DNA from: Sulfurimonas sp.
GTDB taxonomy: Bacteria; Campylobacterota; Campylobacteria; Campylobacterales; Sulfurimonadaceae
Assembly (NCBI GenBank): GCA_016744115.1
Contig: JADGEZ010000003.1
Coordinates: forward strand, 24,748 to 88,747
DNA: 64,000 nt
Direction: 5' to 3'
Position 1 is the stretch's first letter, and each line of letters opens with the position of its first letter. The position numbers and the translations under genes were made by a program. Of this stretch, positions 28,280 to 36,825 are shown piece after piece. Under the pieces are notes generated by a model that was not told the origin of the DNA, searched no databases, and saw nothing but the letters and a program-made list of their open reading frames with translations.

Positions 28280-30126
28280 TTTTTATCCTTATTTGAAGTA
28301 CTATTTAAAAACTCATAATCAATTATATAGTCTCCTATAATATTTGTATCATAATCTATACTTAAATCTACAAGAGTATTCTTATTAACTTTTCCAATAT
28401 CAATAGTATCATCATGAATAATTTTGCATTCTATTCCGTTGTTTAATGCTTTATTGATTTTTAATCTTGGAGTAATCCCAACACTATCACAAGTTGGGTC
28501 TGTTCCGTCTTCAAGTCTCAAATAAAGGAGTAAATTTGAAGCATTTTTATCAGTAGCAAATCTTAATTTTGCTTCTTGTTTTTTAGCATTATGAAAAGAA
28601 CTAAATTTTCCTACTTCAAATTGATTTCCAACTCTTTGTTTTGTATCACTTTTATTCTTTTTTCCCTTGCCTTTATCAGATAAAGGTATATCACTATCGG
28701 GGACTACTCTTTTTTTTCTAGGTATTTTTTTTGTTTGTGTAGATTTTCTTTTATTTTGTTGTTTTGATTTTGCATCACCAACCATACTAATAGATAAATT
28801 TGGAATATCATAATCAAATGAATCATTGTCATTTTTTTCAATAATATTCGATAAAAATTCTTTTATCTCTCTTAAAGAAGTTGATAATTTTTCTCTTTTA
28901 ACTTTACCACTTTTATCATTACTAAATCTTTTTAATCTAATATCATTATGTAAATTACTCTCTGCCTCTCTAATAAGTGTTGAAAAACCAGTTCTTTTCT
29001 GTGCTAAAATTAAGGCATTAAAGGCTTTACTTGATGGAAAGTTACCTTTGTTTAATGGACTAGGTATGGATTCATCTATCCACATACCATTTCTACAAAG
29101 TGCTAATTTTGTATCGCTTTGCGATAATTGATAATAAATTTTAACTTCATCTTCTAAAGTTTTAATAGTTTGTTTTTTACCATGGTTAAGCATATCATAA
29201 AATCGTTTTGCAGTATTGAAGTTTGGAGTACTTTTCTCGTCTTGTGTTTTAATGAATATATTATTTAAAGTTTCATAATTTATATTTACTATATTGTCTT
29301 TAGTGATAATTTCAACTTCTAAATTATTTTCAAAAATCGCAACATAAAAATTTCTAACAATTGAACTTGAAATCAAGCTTGTAACTTGATCAATATCTTC
29401 TTCATTACCAAAAAAATTAAATCCAATAATTCCAACAACTGCTCCACTTTTTTCAATAAAATCTAGTTGATTATCTATAATATTTGGTATATTTTCATTT
29501 TTATAAAAAATATCATTTTCAATTTCAATTGAGTTTTGATTTGTAAGTAAAAAACCTGTTCCAAGTTTTAGTTCATCATTTTGTTTATGTGTTCTAAGTA
29601 GTGCCTGTCCTGAACATAATTTTGTTCCATCTTCAAATTTACCACCATATAATACATATCTTAAATTTGAGATATTAAATGCTGAAAAATGTCCATTTCC
29701 ATATGAACCACCAGAATCATTAGGATTATTTTTATTGCTTATACCATCACTCAGTATTGCCACTAATTTATCTTGAGTAAACCCTAGTCCATTATCTATG
29801 ATATATAAAATGGGTATTTTATCAATTTCTAATTGTTCATCAATAACATTTAGAATACCTTGCTCTTTTGTAGATAAGTCTTCTACTTTTATAGACTGTA
29901 ATGCTTTTTCATACTCTATTATTCCAGGTATTTGATTTTTATCTATATAATCTATAATAAATTTTACTTTTGCAGTATCTCTATTAGCTTCATTTATAGC
30001 TGAATCATAAGAGTTTTGTAAAATCTCTCGTATGATTGTGGAACTATCTTTATCATTAGAAGCTGATGTAGAAGCATTAGTAAAACCACTTTGGCTTATT
30101 GCTGAACTAAATATTAGTTTATTCAT
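28276..30126 (-). CDS. GHKL (Hsp90-like) ATPase, first gene of the four-gene cassette
   Basis: A 616-residue protein with a Bergerat ATP-binding fold in its first 170 residues: N-box REILQNSYDSA (E34, N38, D41), G1 box DNGLGF (111-116) and G2 box GGSYGNGHFSAFN (139-151). This is the pattern of Hsp90, MutL, MORC and paraMORC-type ATPases, not of histidine kinases. The middle (about 180-420) would be the transducer region. A basic low-complexity linker (about 455-490) precedes a C-terminal strand-rich domain (about 500-610), possibly for binding nucleic acid or a partner. It has an AAAGGA Shine-Dalgarno and a likely promoter just upstream. Confidence 0.85.
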   Translation of the reverse strand: MNKLIFSSAISQSGFTNASTSASNDKDSSTIIREILQNSYDSAINEANRDTAKVKFIIDYIDKNQIPGIIEYEKALQSIKVEDLSTKEQGILNVIDEQLEIDKIPILYIIDNGLGFTQDKLVAILSDGISNKNNPNDSGGSYGNGHFSAFNISNLRYVLYGGKFEDGTKLCSGQALLRTHKQNDELKLGTGFLLTNQNSIEIENDIFYKNENIPNIIDNQLDFIEKSGAVVGIIGFNFFGNEEDIDQVTSLISSSIVRNFYVAIFENNLEVEIITKDNIVNINYETLNNIFIKTQDEKSTPNFNTAKRFYDMLNHGKKQTIKTLEDEVKIYYQLSQSDTKLALCRNGMWIDESIPSPLNKGNFPSSKAFNALILAQKRTGFSTLIREAESNLHNDIRLKRFSNDKSGKVKREKLSTSLREIKEFLSNIIEKNDNDSFDYDIPNLSISMVGDAKSKQQNKRKSTQTKKIPRKKRVVPDSDIPLSDKGKGKKNKSDTKQRVGNQFEVGKFSSFHNAKKQEAKLRFATDKNASNLLLYLRLEDGTDPTCDSVGITPRLKINKALNNGIECKIIHDDTIDIGKVNKNTLVDLSIDYDTNIIGDYIIDYEFLNSTSNKDKK

Positions 30127-30143
30127 GTATTAATTCCTTTTAA

Positions 30144-30169
30144 GTTATAGTAAAATAAATTGATGTCAA
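30144..30169 (-). promoter_or_regulatory. Possible promoter of the four-gene cassette
   Basis: On the minus strand a TTGACA (30169-30164) is followed by TATAAC (30149-30144), upstream of the ATPase ATG at 30126. The spacer is only 14 bp, shorter than ideal, so the -35 may be incidental. The -35 overlaps the last codons of the ovoB-like gene, which suggests that the cassette has its own promoter rather than relying only on the ovoA transcript. Confidence 0.4.
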
Positions 30170-31356
30170 TTCTTATTCCCTAATGCTTTGTCTAATCTTT
30201 GAATTATATCTAACATTGTAGCTGAAGATACTGCAAAATTCAGTCTCATAAAACCGCTTCCCTCTTTTGAAAAACTGATTCCAGCATTGAGTCCAAGTTT
30301 TGCTTCATGGATAAAAAATTCTCTCAAACTTTTATCTCTCATCCCCATACCTCGACAATCTAGCCAGGCTAAGTATGTAGCTTCGATGGGTGTTATTTTT
30401 ATTTTTTGAGGATAACGCTCACATAGTTTTTTTAAATCATTATAATTTTGCATTAAATGAATTTTTAAATCTTCTAACCATTCTTTACCATGCGTATAGG
30501 CTGATTCAAATGCTACATGAGATAAGGTACTTCCTTGTGCAAAATGATTTTTTTCATACACCGTTTGAAACCTTTGTTTTAAATCTTTGTTTGGTATAGC
30601 TATAGAACTTATAGCAAAACCTGCCATGTTAAATGTTTTTCCTACTCCTATTGCGGTGATGGTAATATCTCTCGCCTTTTGAGAAAGGGAAGCAAAAGGG
30701 ATGTGTATGTTTGGCTCATATACTAAATCAGAATGTATCTCATCTGCAAATACTACAATATCATTTTTTAAACAAATTTCAAGTATCTCTAAGAGTTCTT
30801 TTTTTCTCCAAACTCTTCCAACAGGATTATGAGGAGAACAAAGAAGTAAAAGTTTTGTATCTTTATCAATCTTTGCTTTTAAGTCTTCTATATCAAAGGT
30901 ATAATTTCCCTCTTGAGTGAGCTTAAGAGGGTTCTTTAATACTTTTCTTTTGCTCTGGCTTACTGAATGAAAAAAAGGTGGATATACAGGAGTTTGAACA
31001 ATTATCTTATCTCCTATATTACTAAAAGCCTCAATACATACACTCATGCTAGCAACTACCGAATGAGAATACAAAATATCTTTAAGCTCAAATGATATAC
31101 CATGCTCTTTTTTCATCCACTGTATTTGAGCCATAAAAGCACTCTTAGGAACTTCTTCATAACCCATAACAGGATGTTTTAAACGCTTCTTAACAGCCTC
31201 TAAAATAAAATCAGGTGTATCTATATCCATATCTGCAACCCATACAGGTATTAAATCTTTTGTTTTAAATAACTTTTCTCTTAAGGCGTATTTTTCAGCA
31301 TTAGTATTTTCCCTTGAGGCTGATTCTCTAAAGAGATATTTTATTTTTTCTTCCAA
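30166..31356 (-). CDS. ovoB: PLP-dependent C-S lyase, probable ovothiol sulfoxide lyase OvoB
   Basis: A 396-residue fold-type I PLP enzyme of the PatB/MalY group. Landmarks are VWVADMDIDTPDFI near the N-terminus, PHNPVGRVW (about 176), FADEIHSDLVY (about 210) and IGVGKTFNMAG with the PLP lysine (about 238). MalY/PatB enzymes cut C-S bonds in cystathionine or similar. It overlaps the ovoA start-side gene's end by 16 bp. In ovothiol synthesis a PLP lyase, OvoB, splits the histidyl-cysteine sulfoxide made by OvoA, so this location makes that role the best guess. A general cystathionine beta-lyase remains possible. Confidence 0.8.
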   Translation of the reverse strand: MEEKIKYLFRESASRENTNAEKYALREKLFKTKDLIPVWVADMDIDTPDFILEAVKKRLKHPVMGYEEVPKSAFMAQIQWMKKEHGISFELKDILYSHSVVASMSVCIEAFSNIGDKIIVQTPVYPPFFHSVSQSKRKVLKNPLKLTQEGNYTFDIEDLKAKIDKDTKLLLLCSPHNPVGRVWRKKELLEILEICLKNDIVVFADEIHSDLVYEPNIHIPFASLSQKARDITITAIGVGKTFNMAGFAISSIAIPNKDLKQRFQTVYEKNHFAQGSTLSHVAFESAYTHGKEWLEDLKIHLMQNYNDLKKLCERYPQKIKITPIEATYLAWLDCRGMGMRDKSLREFFIHEAKLGLNAGISFSKEGSGFMRLNFAVSSATMLDIIQRLDKALGNKN

Positions 31357-33446
31357 ACACTTAACTCAGAGATAGTATGTTGATATTTTCTAGCAGTCTC
31401 TTTGATCACGAACTCTAAATCTTGAGTATGGATTAATTCAAACTCCTCTGATAGGATATTTTTTAATGAATCTAGTGTTTTAATCTCTTTACCATTATCA
31501 TCCTTATATCCCCCGAGCCAAAACTCTTTTTTTGTTGAGCTTTCTTGCCAAGTATAAGGCGAAGTTATCACTAAAATACCATCATCATTTAATCTCTCTC
31601 CTACGGTATCTAAAAAGAGTAGTGGCTGGTACAATCTATCTATAAGATTTGTTGCTATTATTAAGTCATAGGAGTTAAAATTTTGCTTCATATTACAAGC
31701 ATCTCCCTGCCAAAAAGAGACTTTTTTTTTCAAATTTTCGTAGCCTAAATCTTTTATTGTAATTTTTTTACTGCTACTTAGATTACCCTCGTCAAGCGTG
31801 GAAAAGGCTACATATCCATCCGTTTGTAGTTTTGAACCTACTTGCACAAAACGAGCTGAAAAATCAATCCCCTCAACCTTATCAAACTCTTTTGCTAACT
31901 CAAATGTAGCTCTTCCTGTTGCACAGCCTAAGTCTAATGCTTTTGTTTTATTCTTAGTAAATTTTGACGCAATTTTTGCACAAGAAATTGCGAAATTTTC
32001 TACTCCAAAATGAGTGTCTCCATATTGAAATTCACAATATTGCGATACTAATTCATCTGTTTCATATATATCCATTCTTTCCTCTTTATTATCTTGTGTT
32101 ACTACATATCTAAAACCTGCATTTTGGTGAAAATGCTTTCTAAAAGCATATCGTGACTTTTTCATAATCAAGTTACCACTACTAGCCCATGATGAACCTA
32201 GTATAAGGGCATGTTCATTATCAAATGTTGGTACTGTAAAATCATCATAAGCTGGATGTATTTTAAATCCTTCAAATGGTTTCATAGTGCTTCGAGACCA
32301 CTGCCAAACATTCCCTACAACATCAAACAATTCATTGCCATCTTTAGCATAAAAACTATAAGTATCTACGGGTGTAGCACTCATATATTTTAAATTTAAG
32401 TTAGCGTCAGAATCTTTTACTATGTCTTTAATCCCAACATATTGGCATAATGCTTCATATTCATACTCACTTGGAAGTGTATAACTCAAAGAATTTTTTT
32501 GGCTTTTATACCTACAAAATGCTTCTGCCTCTAAGGCATTTACGTCTACAGGAAAACTTAAAGGGAGTTCAATCTTTGAACTAAGTGTTCTATAAAAATA
32601 TTGAGAGTTTTTTTTCGACCAAAATATAGGATGTTTAGCCTTTGAGTATTTTAAAAAATCTAGTCCCTCTTTTGACCAAAATTCATCTTTTTCATATCCA
32701 CCATCTAGTACAAACTCTAAATACTCTTCATTTGAAACCAAATATTTTGATGCTTGAAAACTTTTTACTTTTTGCGATGAGCTTCCATATTCATTGTCCC
32801 AGGCATAGTAATCATCATCTTTTTCTTTACCTAGAGTAACATTTATTTGTGGGATTTTCACCAACTTATTTTTAGGTGCATCAGAATAATAATCACAAAT
32901 TTTAAAAGCTTCAACATTTTGTATGAATTTTAAGGGCATTTGACGATGTAAAACCGAGGATGTTTCAAGGTGAATCCTCTCATGCTCAATACCCATCAAT
33001 ATAATCCACATATCAGAGTCAAAAGTAATTGGCAGACTCAGAGGAAGCTCTTCTATAAGTTTTAAAACTAGTTTTTTTACTTTATCACGATATTTTTTTG
33101 TTTCATCAACACTAGGCCAAGTATAATGACTAGATTCAACATCATCCCAAGTCATCTCATCCACGCCAACTGCAAAGATAGATTCATAATCTGGATTAAT
33201 TCTTTCTTCAATGATTTTCATATTGATTAATTTATTTACATAAAATGTTGCAGTATGTCCAAAATAAAATATCATTGGATGACGAGTTAGCTCACTCTTT
33301 TTATAAAAAACTGTATCATCTTTTAAGAGTTCAAACATTTTTTCATAAAGTTCATAAGTATTTAAAAAATATTCTTTAATTTCAAGGCGTTTATTTTCTA
33401 TATTTTCTCCCCTAAGCGTAATGGGATGCATGCTTAATTTATTCAA
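31341..33446 (-). CDS. ovoA: 5-histidylcysteine sulfoxide synthase / 4-mercaptohistidine N-methyltransferase OvoA
   Basis: OvoA is an iron enzyme that joins cysteine to histidine with oxygen and later methylates 4-mercaptohistidine to ovothiol A, a redox-active thiol. The 701-residue protein has the three expected parts: an N-terminal DinB-like domain with the H-x3-H-x-E iron motif at H155, H159 and E161 (HERIHLE), an FGE-sulfatase-like middle (about 200-455, with VVGNVWQWSRS and AGFRYV), and a C-terminal SAM methyltransferase with LDLGCATGRATFE (about 497). EgtB of ergothioneine synthesis lacks the methyltransferase, so OvoA fits better. The lyase gene overlaps its 3' end by 16 bp. Confidence 0.92.
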   Translation of the reverse strand: MNKLSMHPITLRGENIENKRLEIKEYFLNTYELYEKMFELLKDDTVFYKKSELTRHPMIFYFGHTATFYVNKLINMKIIEERINPDYESIFAVGVDEMTWDDVESSHYTWPSVDETKKYRDKVKKLVLKLIEELPLSLPITFDSDMWIILMGIEHERIHLETSSVLHRQMPLKFIQNVEAFKICDYYSDAPKNKLVKIPQINVTLGKEKDDDYYAWDNEYGSSSQKVKSFQASKYLVSNEEYLEFVLDGGYEKDEFWSKEGLDFLKYSKAKHPIFWSKKNSQYFYRTLSSKIELPLSFPVDVNALEAEAFCRYKSQKNSLSYTLPSEYEYEALCQYVGIKDIVKDSDANLNLKYMSATPVDTYSFYAKDGNELFDVVGNVWQWSRSTMKPFEGFKIHPAYDDFTVPTFDNEHALILGSSWASSGNLIMKKSRYAFRKHFHQNAGFRYVVTQDNKEERMDIYETDELVSQYCEFQYGDTHFGVENFAISCAKIASKFTKNKTKALDLGCATGRATFELAKEFDKVEGIDFSARFVQVGSKLQTDGYVAFSTLDEGNLSSSKKITIKDLGYENLKKKVSFWQGDACNMKQNFNSYDLIIATNLIDRLYQPLLFLDTVGERLNDDGILVITSPYTWQESSTKKEFWLGGYKDDNGKEIKTLDSLKNILSEEFELIHTQDLEFVIKETARKYQHTISELSVWKKK

Positions 33447-33515
33447 TTATAACCTTTTTATTTGCTATTATATGCAAATTATTCAAAGTAATTTATTAAA
33501 TATTTCACAAGAATT

Positions 33516-34346
33516 TTAATCTAAAATTTCATGGAGCGTTTTACCATGGTTCATAGCATTACTCACATTTTCCCAATTTTCTTCAACAATGTCGTCTTTT
33601 AATTTAGTTAATTCTTTTTCAAAAAGTTCTATAGCCTCAATGAGATTTGTTTTGTTTTGCCTAAAAATATCTTCCCACATAAGAGGAGAACTTTTTGCTA
33701 AACGACTCATAGAACGAAATCCACCAGCAGCTAGTGCTAAAATATTATGTTTATTTTCTTGTTTCATTACGGTGTTTGCAAGGGAGTACGATATGGCATG
33801 TGGCATATGAGAGATAAAAGCAGCGTGTCGATCATGTTCAGTTGCCTTCATAAAGTACTTTTTCATTCCAAGTGCTTTATAAATTTTTTTTGCAACTAAA
33901 CCTTGGAACTCACCACTCTCTTGGAGGTCACATAAAACCACAACCTTACCAGTATATAAATTCTCTACTGCTGCTGATGGACCAAAATTTTCAGTTCCAG
34001 TCATTGGATGTGATGCAACAAAATTTTTTCTTATTTGTGGTGGGACAGAAGACACTATAATTTCTTTGGTACTTCCTAGGTCTATAATCGTTGTATTTGG
34101 AGAAACATCTATTAAGTCTTTAAGCACAGATATAACACCATTTACAGGAATACAAAGAAAAATTACATCACACTTTTTTATTTGAGAAAATTCTACTACC
34201 TTATCCACTAGTTCTAAGCTAATTGCTTGAGTTTGATGCTCTTTATTAAGATCCAATCCAACTATAGAATTAATGAATGAAAGTTTTTTAAGACTAAGGG
34301 CGAGCGATCCTCCCATAAGTCCTAAACCAATAATAGCTATATTCAT
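33516..34346 (-). CDS. tyrA: Prephenate dehydrogenase
   Basis: TyrA makes 4-hydroxyphenylpyruvate from prephenate with NAD, on the way to tyrosine. The 276-residue protein has the dinucleotide-binding GLGLMGGSLALSLK at 7-20, then VIFLCIPVNGV, and the substrate loop ASHPMTGTENFGPSAA. The dehydrogenase stands alone, without a chorismate mutase or ACT domain. The 69-bp gap to ovoA makes a separate transcript likely. The 141 bp upstream is shared with the divergent Rrf2 gene. Confidence 0.93.
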   Translation of the reverse strand: MNIAIIGLGLMGGSLALSLKKLSFINSIVGLDLNKEHQTQAISLELVDKVVEFSQIKKCDVIFLCIPVNGVISVLKDLIDVSPNTTIIDLGSTKEIIVSSVPPQIRKNFVASHPMTGTENFGPSAAVENLYTGKVVVLCDLQESGEFQGLVAKKIYKALGMKKYFMKATEHDRHAAFISHMPHAISYSLANTVMKQENKHNILALAAGGFRSMSRLAKSSPLMWEDIFRQNKTNLIEAIELFEKELTKLKDDIVEENWENVSNAMNHGKTLHEILD

Positions 34347-34453
34347 GAAAAGTCTTTATGATGATTTTTGAAATTATACTTAATTTAATACACATAATCA
34401 TAAATTTTGAATTAAAGTGATGTTTTTCACTATAATGATTGCATTAATTAGTA

Positions 34454-34459
34454 TATAAT
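34454..34459 (+). promoter_or_regulatory. Probable -10 box of the Rrf2-type regulator gene
   Basis: TATAAT, preceded by GTA, lies 28 nt upstream of the ATG at 34488, within an AT-rich stretch. A short inverted repeat, AGTGA-N6-TCACT, lies about 30 bp further upstream (around 34417-34432). It could be an operator for the regulator itself, but this is inference. Confidence 0.45.
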
Positions 34460-34487
34460 ACATTAAAATAAAAGTTAAAGTGAAAAT

Positions 34488-34901
34488 ATGCAACTCAATA
34501 AAACATCTAAATATGCAATTAGAATTTTAAGCTACATGGCTAACCATCGTGGCGGAGAGTTATTAAGCGCAAGAGAAATTTCAGAAACTCTAAACATTCC
34601 TTATAAGTTTTTAACAAAAATAATGACTGATCTTGTAAAAGAAGGCTTTATTGTTTCTATTCGTGGTCGAGAAGGGGGAAATAAGCTTGCTCGTGATGCA
34701 TCAAAAATAACTATTATGCAAGTTTTAAATGCATTGAATGAATTTAACAATCAATCAGAGTGTATTCTTGGTATAGGAAGTTGTGATAATAGAAATAAAT
34801 GCTCATTACATGATCAATGGATTAAACCTAAAAAAATTATTAATGATATGTTTAATAATACTACTTTTAAAAATTTAGATGGTGAAAAATTTAAAATTTA
34901 A
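34488..34901 (+). CDS. Rrf2-family regulator with Fe-S cysteines (IscR/NsrR type)
   Basis: A 137-residue winged-helix regulator. The start MQLNKTSKYAIRILSYMA and the HTH with ARDISETL-like NIPYKFLTKIM are typical of Rrf2. Three cysteines C92, C99 and C105 (EC..., SC, KC) lie in the helix-linker region, with spacing close to the 2Fe-2S or 4Fe-4S sites of IscR and NsrR. It could sense iron-sulfur status, nitric oxide or redox state. No isc, nitric oxide or cysteine operon is next to it; the divergent neighbour is tyrA. The 2-bp-wide spacing difference from IscR means the class cannot be fixed. Confidence 0.85.
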   Translation: MQLNKTSKYAIRILSYMANHRGGELLSAREISETLNIPYKFLTKIMTDLVKEGFIVSIRGREGGNKLARDASKITIMQVLNALNEFNNQSECILGIGSCDNRNKCSLHDQWIKPKKIINDMFNNTTFKNLDGEKFKI

Positions 34902-34926
34902 ATTGGCTTATATTTTACTTATATAT

Positions 34927-35132
34927 AGCATCAGTTAGGTAAATCCGATGAGATTTCTATGAAATAATTTTTAAAAAAAAAATAGATTTTAAATGCCTTA
35001 TTTTAGGGCTTTATGTTTTTAGAAAAAGAAAATAACTAAAAGTATAATTCTTAAAAATAGCTTATAATGAATCAGTAAACATCCTGTTTATGGGCTTCAT
35101 GAAACACTTCATCGGATTAACCTGAGCATCAG
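34927..35132. mobile_element. MITE-like element: 190 bp with terminal inverted repeats and 8-bp target duplications
   Basis: The interval 34935-35124 is flanked on both sides by AGCATCAG (34927-34934 and 35125-35132), an exact 8-bp direct repeat. Its ends are inverted repeats: left AGGTAAATCCGATGA (34937-34951) against right, read in reverse, AGGTTAATCCGATGA (35122-35108), 14 of 15 matching. Weaker similarity continues for about 12 more bases (TTTC-ATGAA). It has no open frame. Size, inverted ends and duplication are those of a non-autonomous transposon; an 8-bp duplication is typical of, among others, the IS1595 family. The parent element is not in this window. Confidence 0.75.
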
Positions 35133-35159
35133 TAATATAATTATCTTATGTATAGTGCA

Positions 35160-35273
35160 TTATAGATTACAGTAGTCGTCATTTTCAGAACCATCAAATT
35201 TCAATTGCTCAAAAACAGCTACTAACTCCTTACTTCTAAGATCATAATTCAATAATATTTCAGTATAATGCTC
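35160..35273 (-). pseudogene. Gene remnant (C-terminal 37 residues) beside the MITE-like element
   Basis: On the minus strand an open frame from 35273 to the TAA at 35160-35162 reads EHYTEILLNYDLRSKEL, then VAVFEQLKFDGSENDDYCNL. It has protein-like composition but no start codon apart from an internal TTG, and a TAG lies directly before it, so it looks like the tail of a lost gene. The last bases (35166-35185) reappear exactly, inverted, at 44385-44404. The rest of the gap up to 35381 shows nothing I can support. Confidence 0.35.
35166..35185. repeat. 20-bp dispersed repeat, copy 1
   Basis: ATTACAGTAGTCGTCATTTT here is the exact reverse complement of 44385-44404. A chance 20-bp match in 64 kb is very unlikely, even at this base composition. 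Both copies lie in long gaps with gene debris, which suggests a shared mobile or duplicated ancestor. Confidence 0.7.
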
Positions 35274-35381
35274 CTAAAATCTAAGACACTAACTCAGTAA
35301 GGTTTATTTTTTATTTTAGTTCTATATGTAGAGTTTCTGAGCTAATATGATACTGGTTCTCATTTAGGATTTGTTATAATA

Positions 35382-35777
35382 TTATAAGTCCAATAAAGTT
35401 ATTTTAATTTCACACTCACTTCCATCTCTCCATTCTTCTTCGAGTTCATCATGAAGTTCTTCTATACAGAATTCTTCGTCCTCCTCTTTATCAACTAAAA
35501 GATAATAATGAAGTTCAATATTTCTACATAAATCTCCATGTTCATCTTCTCTTTGATCTTCAACATTGATTGCGTTTATAATTTTTTTATTCTCAGAGGG
35601 GAAAGAATACTTAATGGTTCTTCTTACATCAGAAACTGCATCTAGAGATTGTCCATGCTCATCTTCCAATGCTCCACCCTCTTTAACATCCTTGAACATA
35701 TAACTATCATATATATTTAGTCTTATCTCATATATGAAATGTGTATCAAAATCTACAGCGTCGAGAATATTTTTCAT
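35382..35777 (-). CDS. Acidic protein of unknown function with a repeated EDEHG motif
   Basis: A 131-residue very acidic protein, not recognised. EDEHGQSLDAV (about 38) and EDEHGDLCRNI (about 77) are a short internal repeat, each followed by a strand-like stretch (TIKYSF, IELHYYLL). This suggests two similar halves. The C-terminus has a Glu-rich helix (CIEELHDELEEEWRDG). No signal peptide or membrane helix. It lies 40 bp downstream of the Mur-like gene on the same strand and could be in the metG operon, but it also borders the MITE-like region, so it may be accessory. Confidence 0.55.
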   Translation of the reverse strand: MKNILDAVDFDTHFIYEIRLNIYDSYMFKDVKEGGALEDEHGQSLDAVSDVRRTIKYSFPSENKKIINAINVEDQREDEHGDLCRNIELHYYLLVDKEEDEEFCIEELHDELEEEWRDGSECEIKITLLDL

Positions 35778-35817
35778 TAAAATTACCTTTATTTAGTATT
35801 GCTTAATTATGAATATT

Positions 35818-36825
35818 TTACCATTGAAAGTTTAATCTAAGTTGAGTTTTATCTGTTGTAGAAGTAGATAAGATTGATTTATCTACTCCTACAACTAGGG
35901 CAAAATTGAAACTTACATCTTTTAATATACTTATAATATCTTTTTTACTTTTATATCCATAAGTATTTTTATAATCTTCATGCTTATCCATAAGATTATT
36001 TGGTAAAACATAAATTATATTTGCCCAATTAGCGTTATTTTGTAAAAATTTTATTTCCGATTCTATGAGATTTACATTTGATTCAAAGATAAGAACCTTA
36101 TCGCTTGTACCAAAATCTTTAATCTCGAATTTTTGATTTATAAACACTGCTTCAAAATGTTGTATATGAGTAAACTTTCCTAGTCTAAAATTAATATTTA
36201 AAGTTTTGTAAAGGTATAATAATTCTTCAAGATAAGGAATAAACAATGGAGATATTAATTGTCTTTCATAAAATATGTCATTATATATAAAAGATGTCTC
36301 AAATAGCGTTTTTTCCATAATTATAATGTTTTTTTTAAGATTTTTTGAAATTTTTTTTATATTTGTAAATATATCTTTATCAGATAAATCTTGACAAAAG
36401 AGCAGGGTGGATTTTTCTTCAAGATTCCATAACTGTTTATATATCTCTTGAATATTCCCATAAACTGTGATGAAATTCAAGTTAGTTATCACTCCAAGAG
36501 AAAGTTGTAACACTATTTCATTACATTCATAAACAACTATATTTTTACTAATCAGTCTAAAACGCAATATTCTTTTGAGTGCATCTTCACACTCTTGAAC
36601 TTTTATCCAAGCTATTTCTGTATCACTTATTTGGGTGGGTTTATCAAAGATAATACCATACGCACCATTTTGCACTGCTTCGTCAATCATAGTCTCATCA
36701 AAGGCAACAAAGAGATCACCTCTTTTTAAATACTTTACTTCAAAAACAATATTTTCAAATTTTTCTACAAATGGTTCATTTATTAATTTACCATTTATAA
36801 GTGCAAGGATATTTTTAAGTCTCAT
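35818..36825 (-). CDS. Mur ligase N-terminal-like protein without the ATP site
   Basis: A 335-residue protein. The start MRLKNILALINGKLINEP and KRGDLFVAFDETMIDEAVQNGAYGII match the UDP-binding N-terminal domain of MurE/MurF. The next part should hold the ATP loop GTxGKT, but none is present; the region reads LNFITVYGNIQEIYKQLW instead. It may be a catalytically dead Mur homologue, with a role in cell-wall synthesis or regulation. It overlaps the metG stop by 4 bp (ATGA), so it is coupled to metG. A weakly related family of this kind seems present in other Campylobacterota, from memory only. Confidence 0.6.
   Translation of the reverse strand: MRLKNILALINGKLINEPFVEKFENIVFEVKYLKRGDLFVAFDETMIDEAVQNGAYGIIFDKPTQISDTEIAWIKVQECEDALKRILRFRLISKNIVVYECNEIVLQLSLGVITNLNFITVYGNIQEIYKQLWNLEEKSTLLFCQDLSDKDIFTNIKKISKNLKKNIIIMEKTLFETSFIYNDIFYERQLISPLFIPYLEELLYLYKTLNINFRLGKFTHIQHFEAVFINQKFEIKDFGTSDKVLIFESNVNLIESEIKFLQNNANWANIIYVLPNNLMDKHEDYKNTYGYKSKKDIISILKDVSFNFALVVGVDKSILSTSTTDKTQLRLNFQW

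Noticed and set aside
28826..29131. Plus-strand frame inside the GHKL ATPase gene
   Set aside because: It is antisense to a gene with clear motifs and is explained by the low-GC composition.
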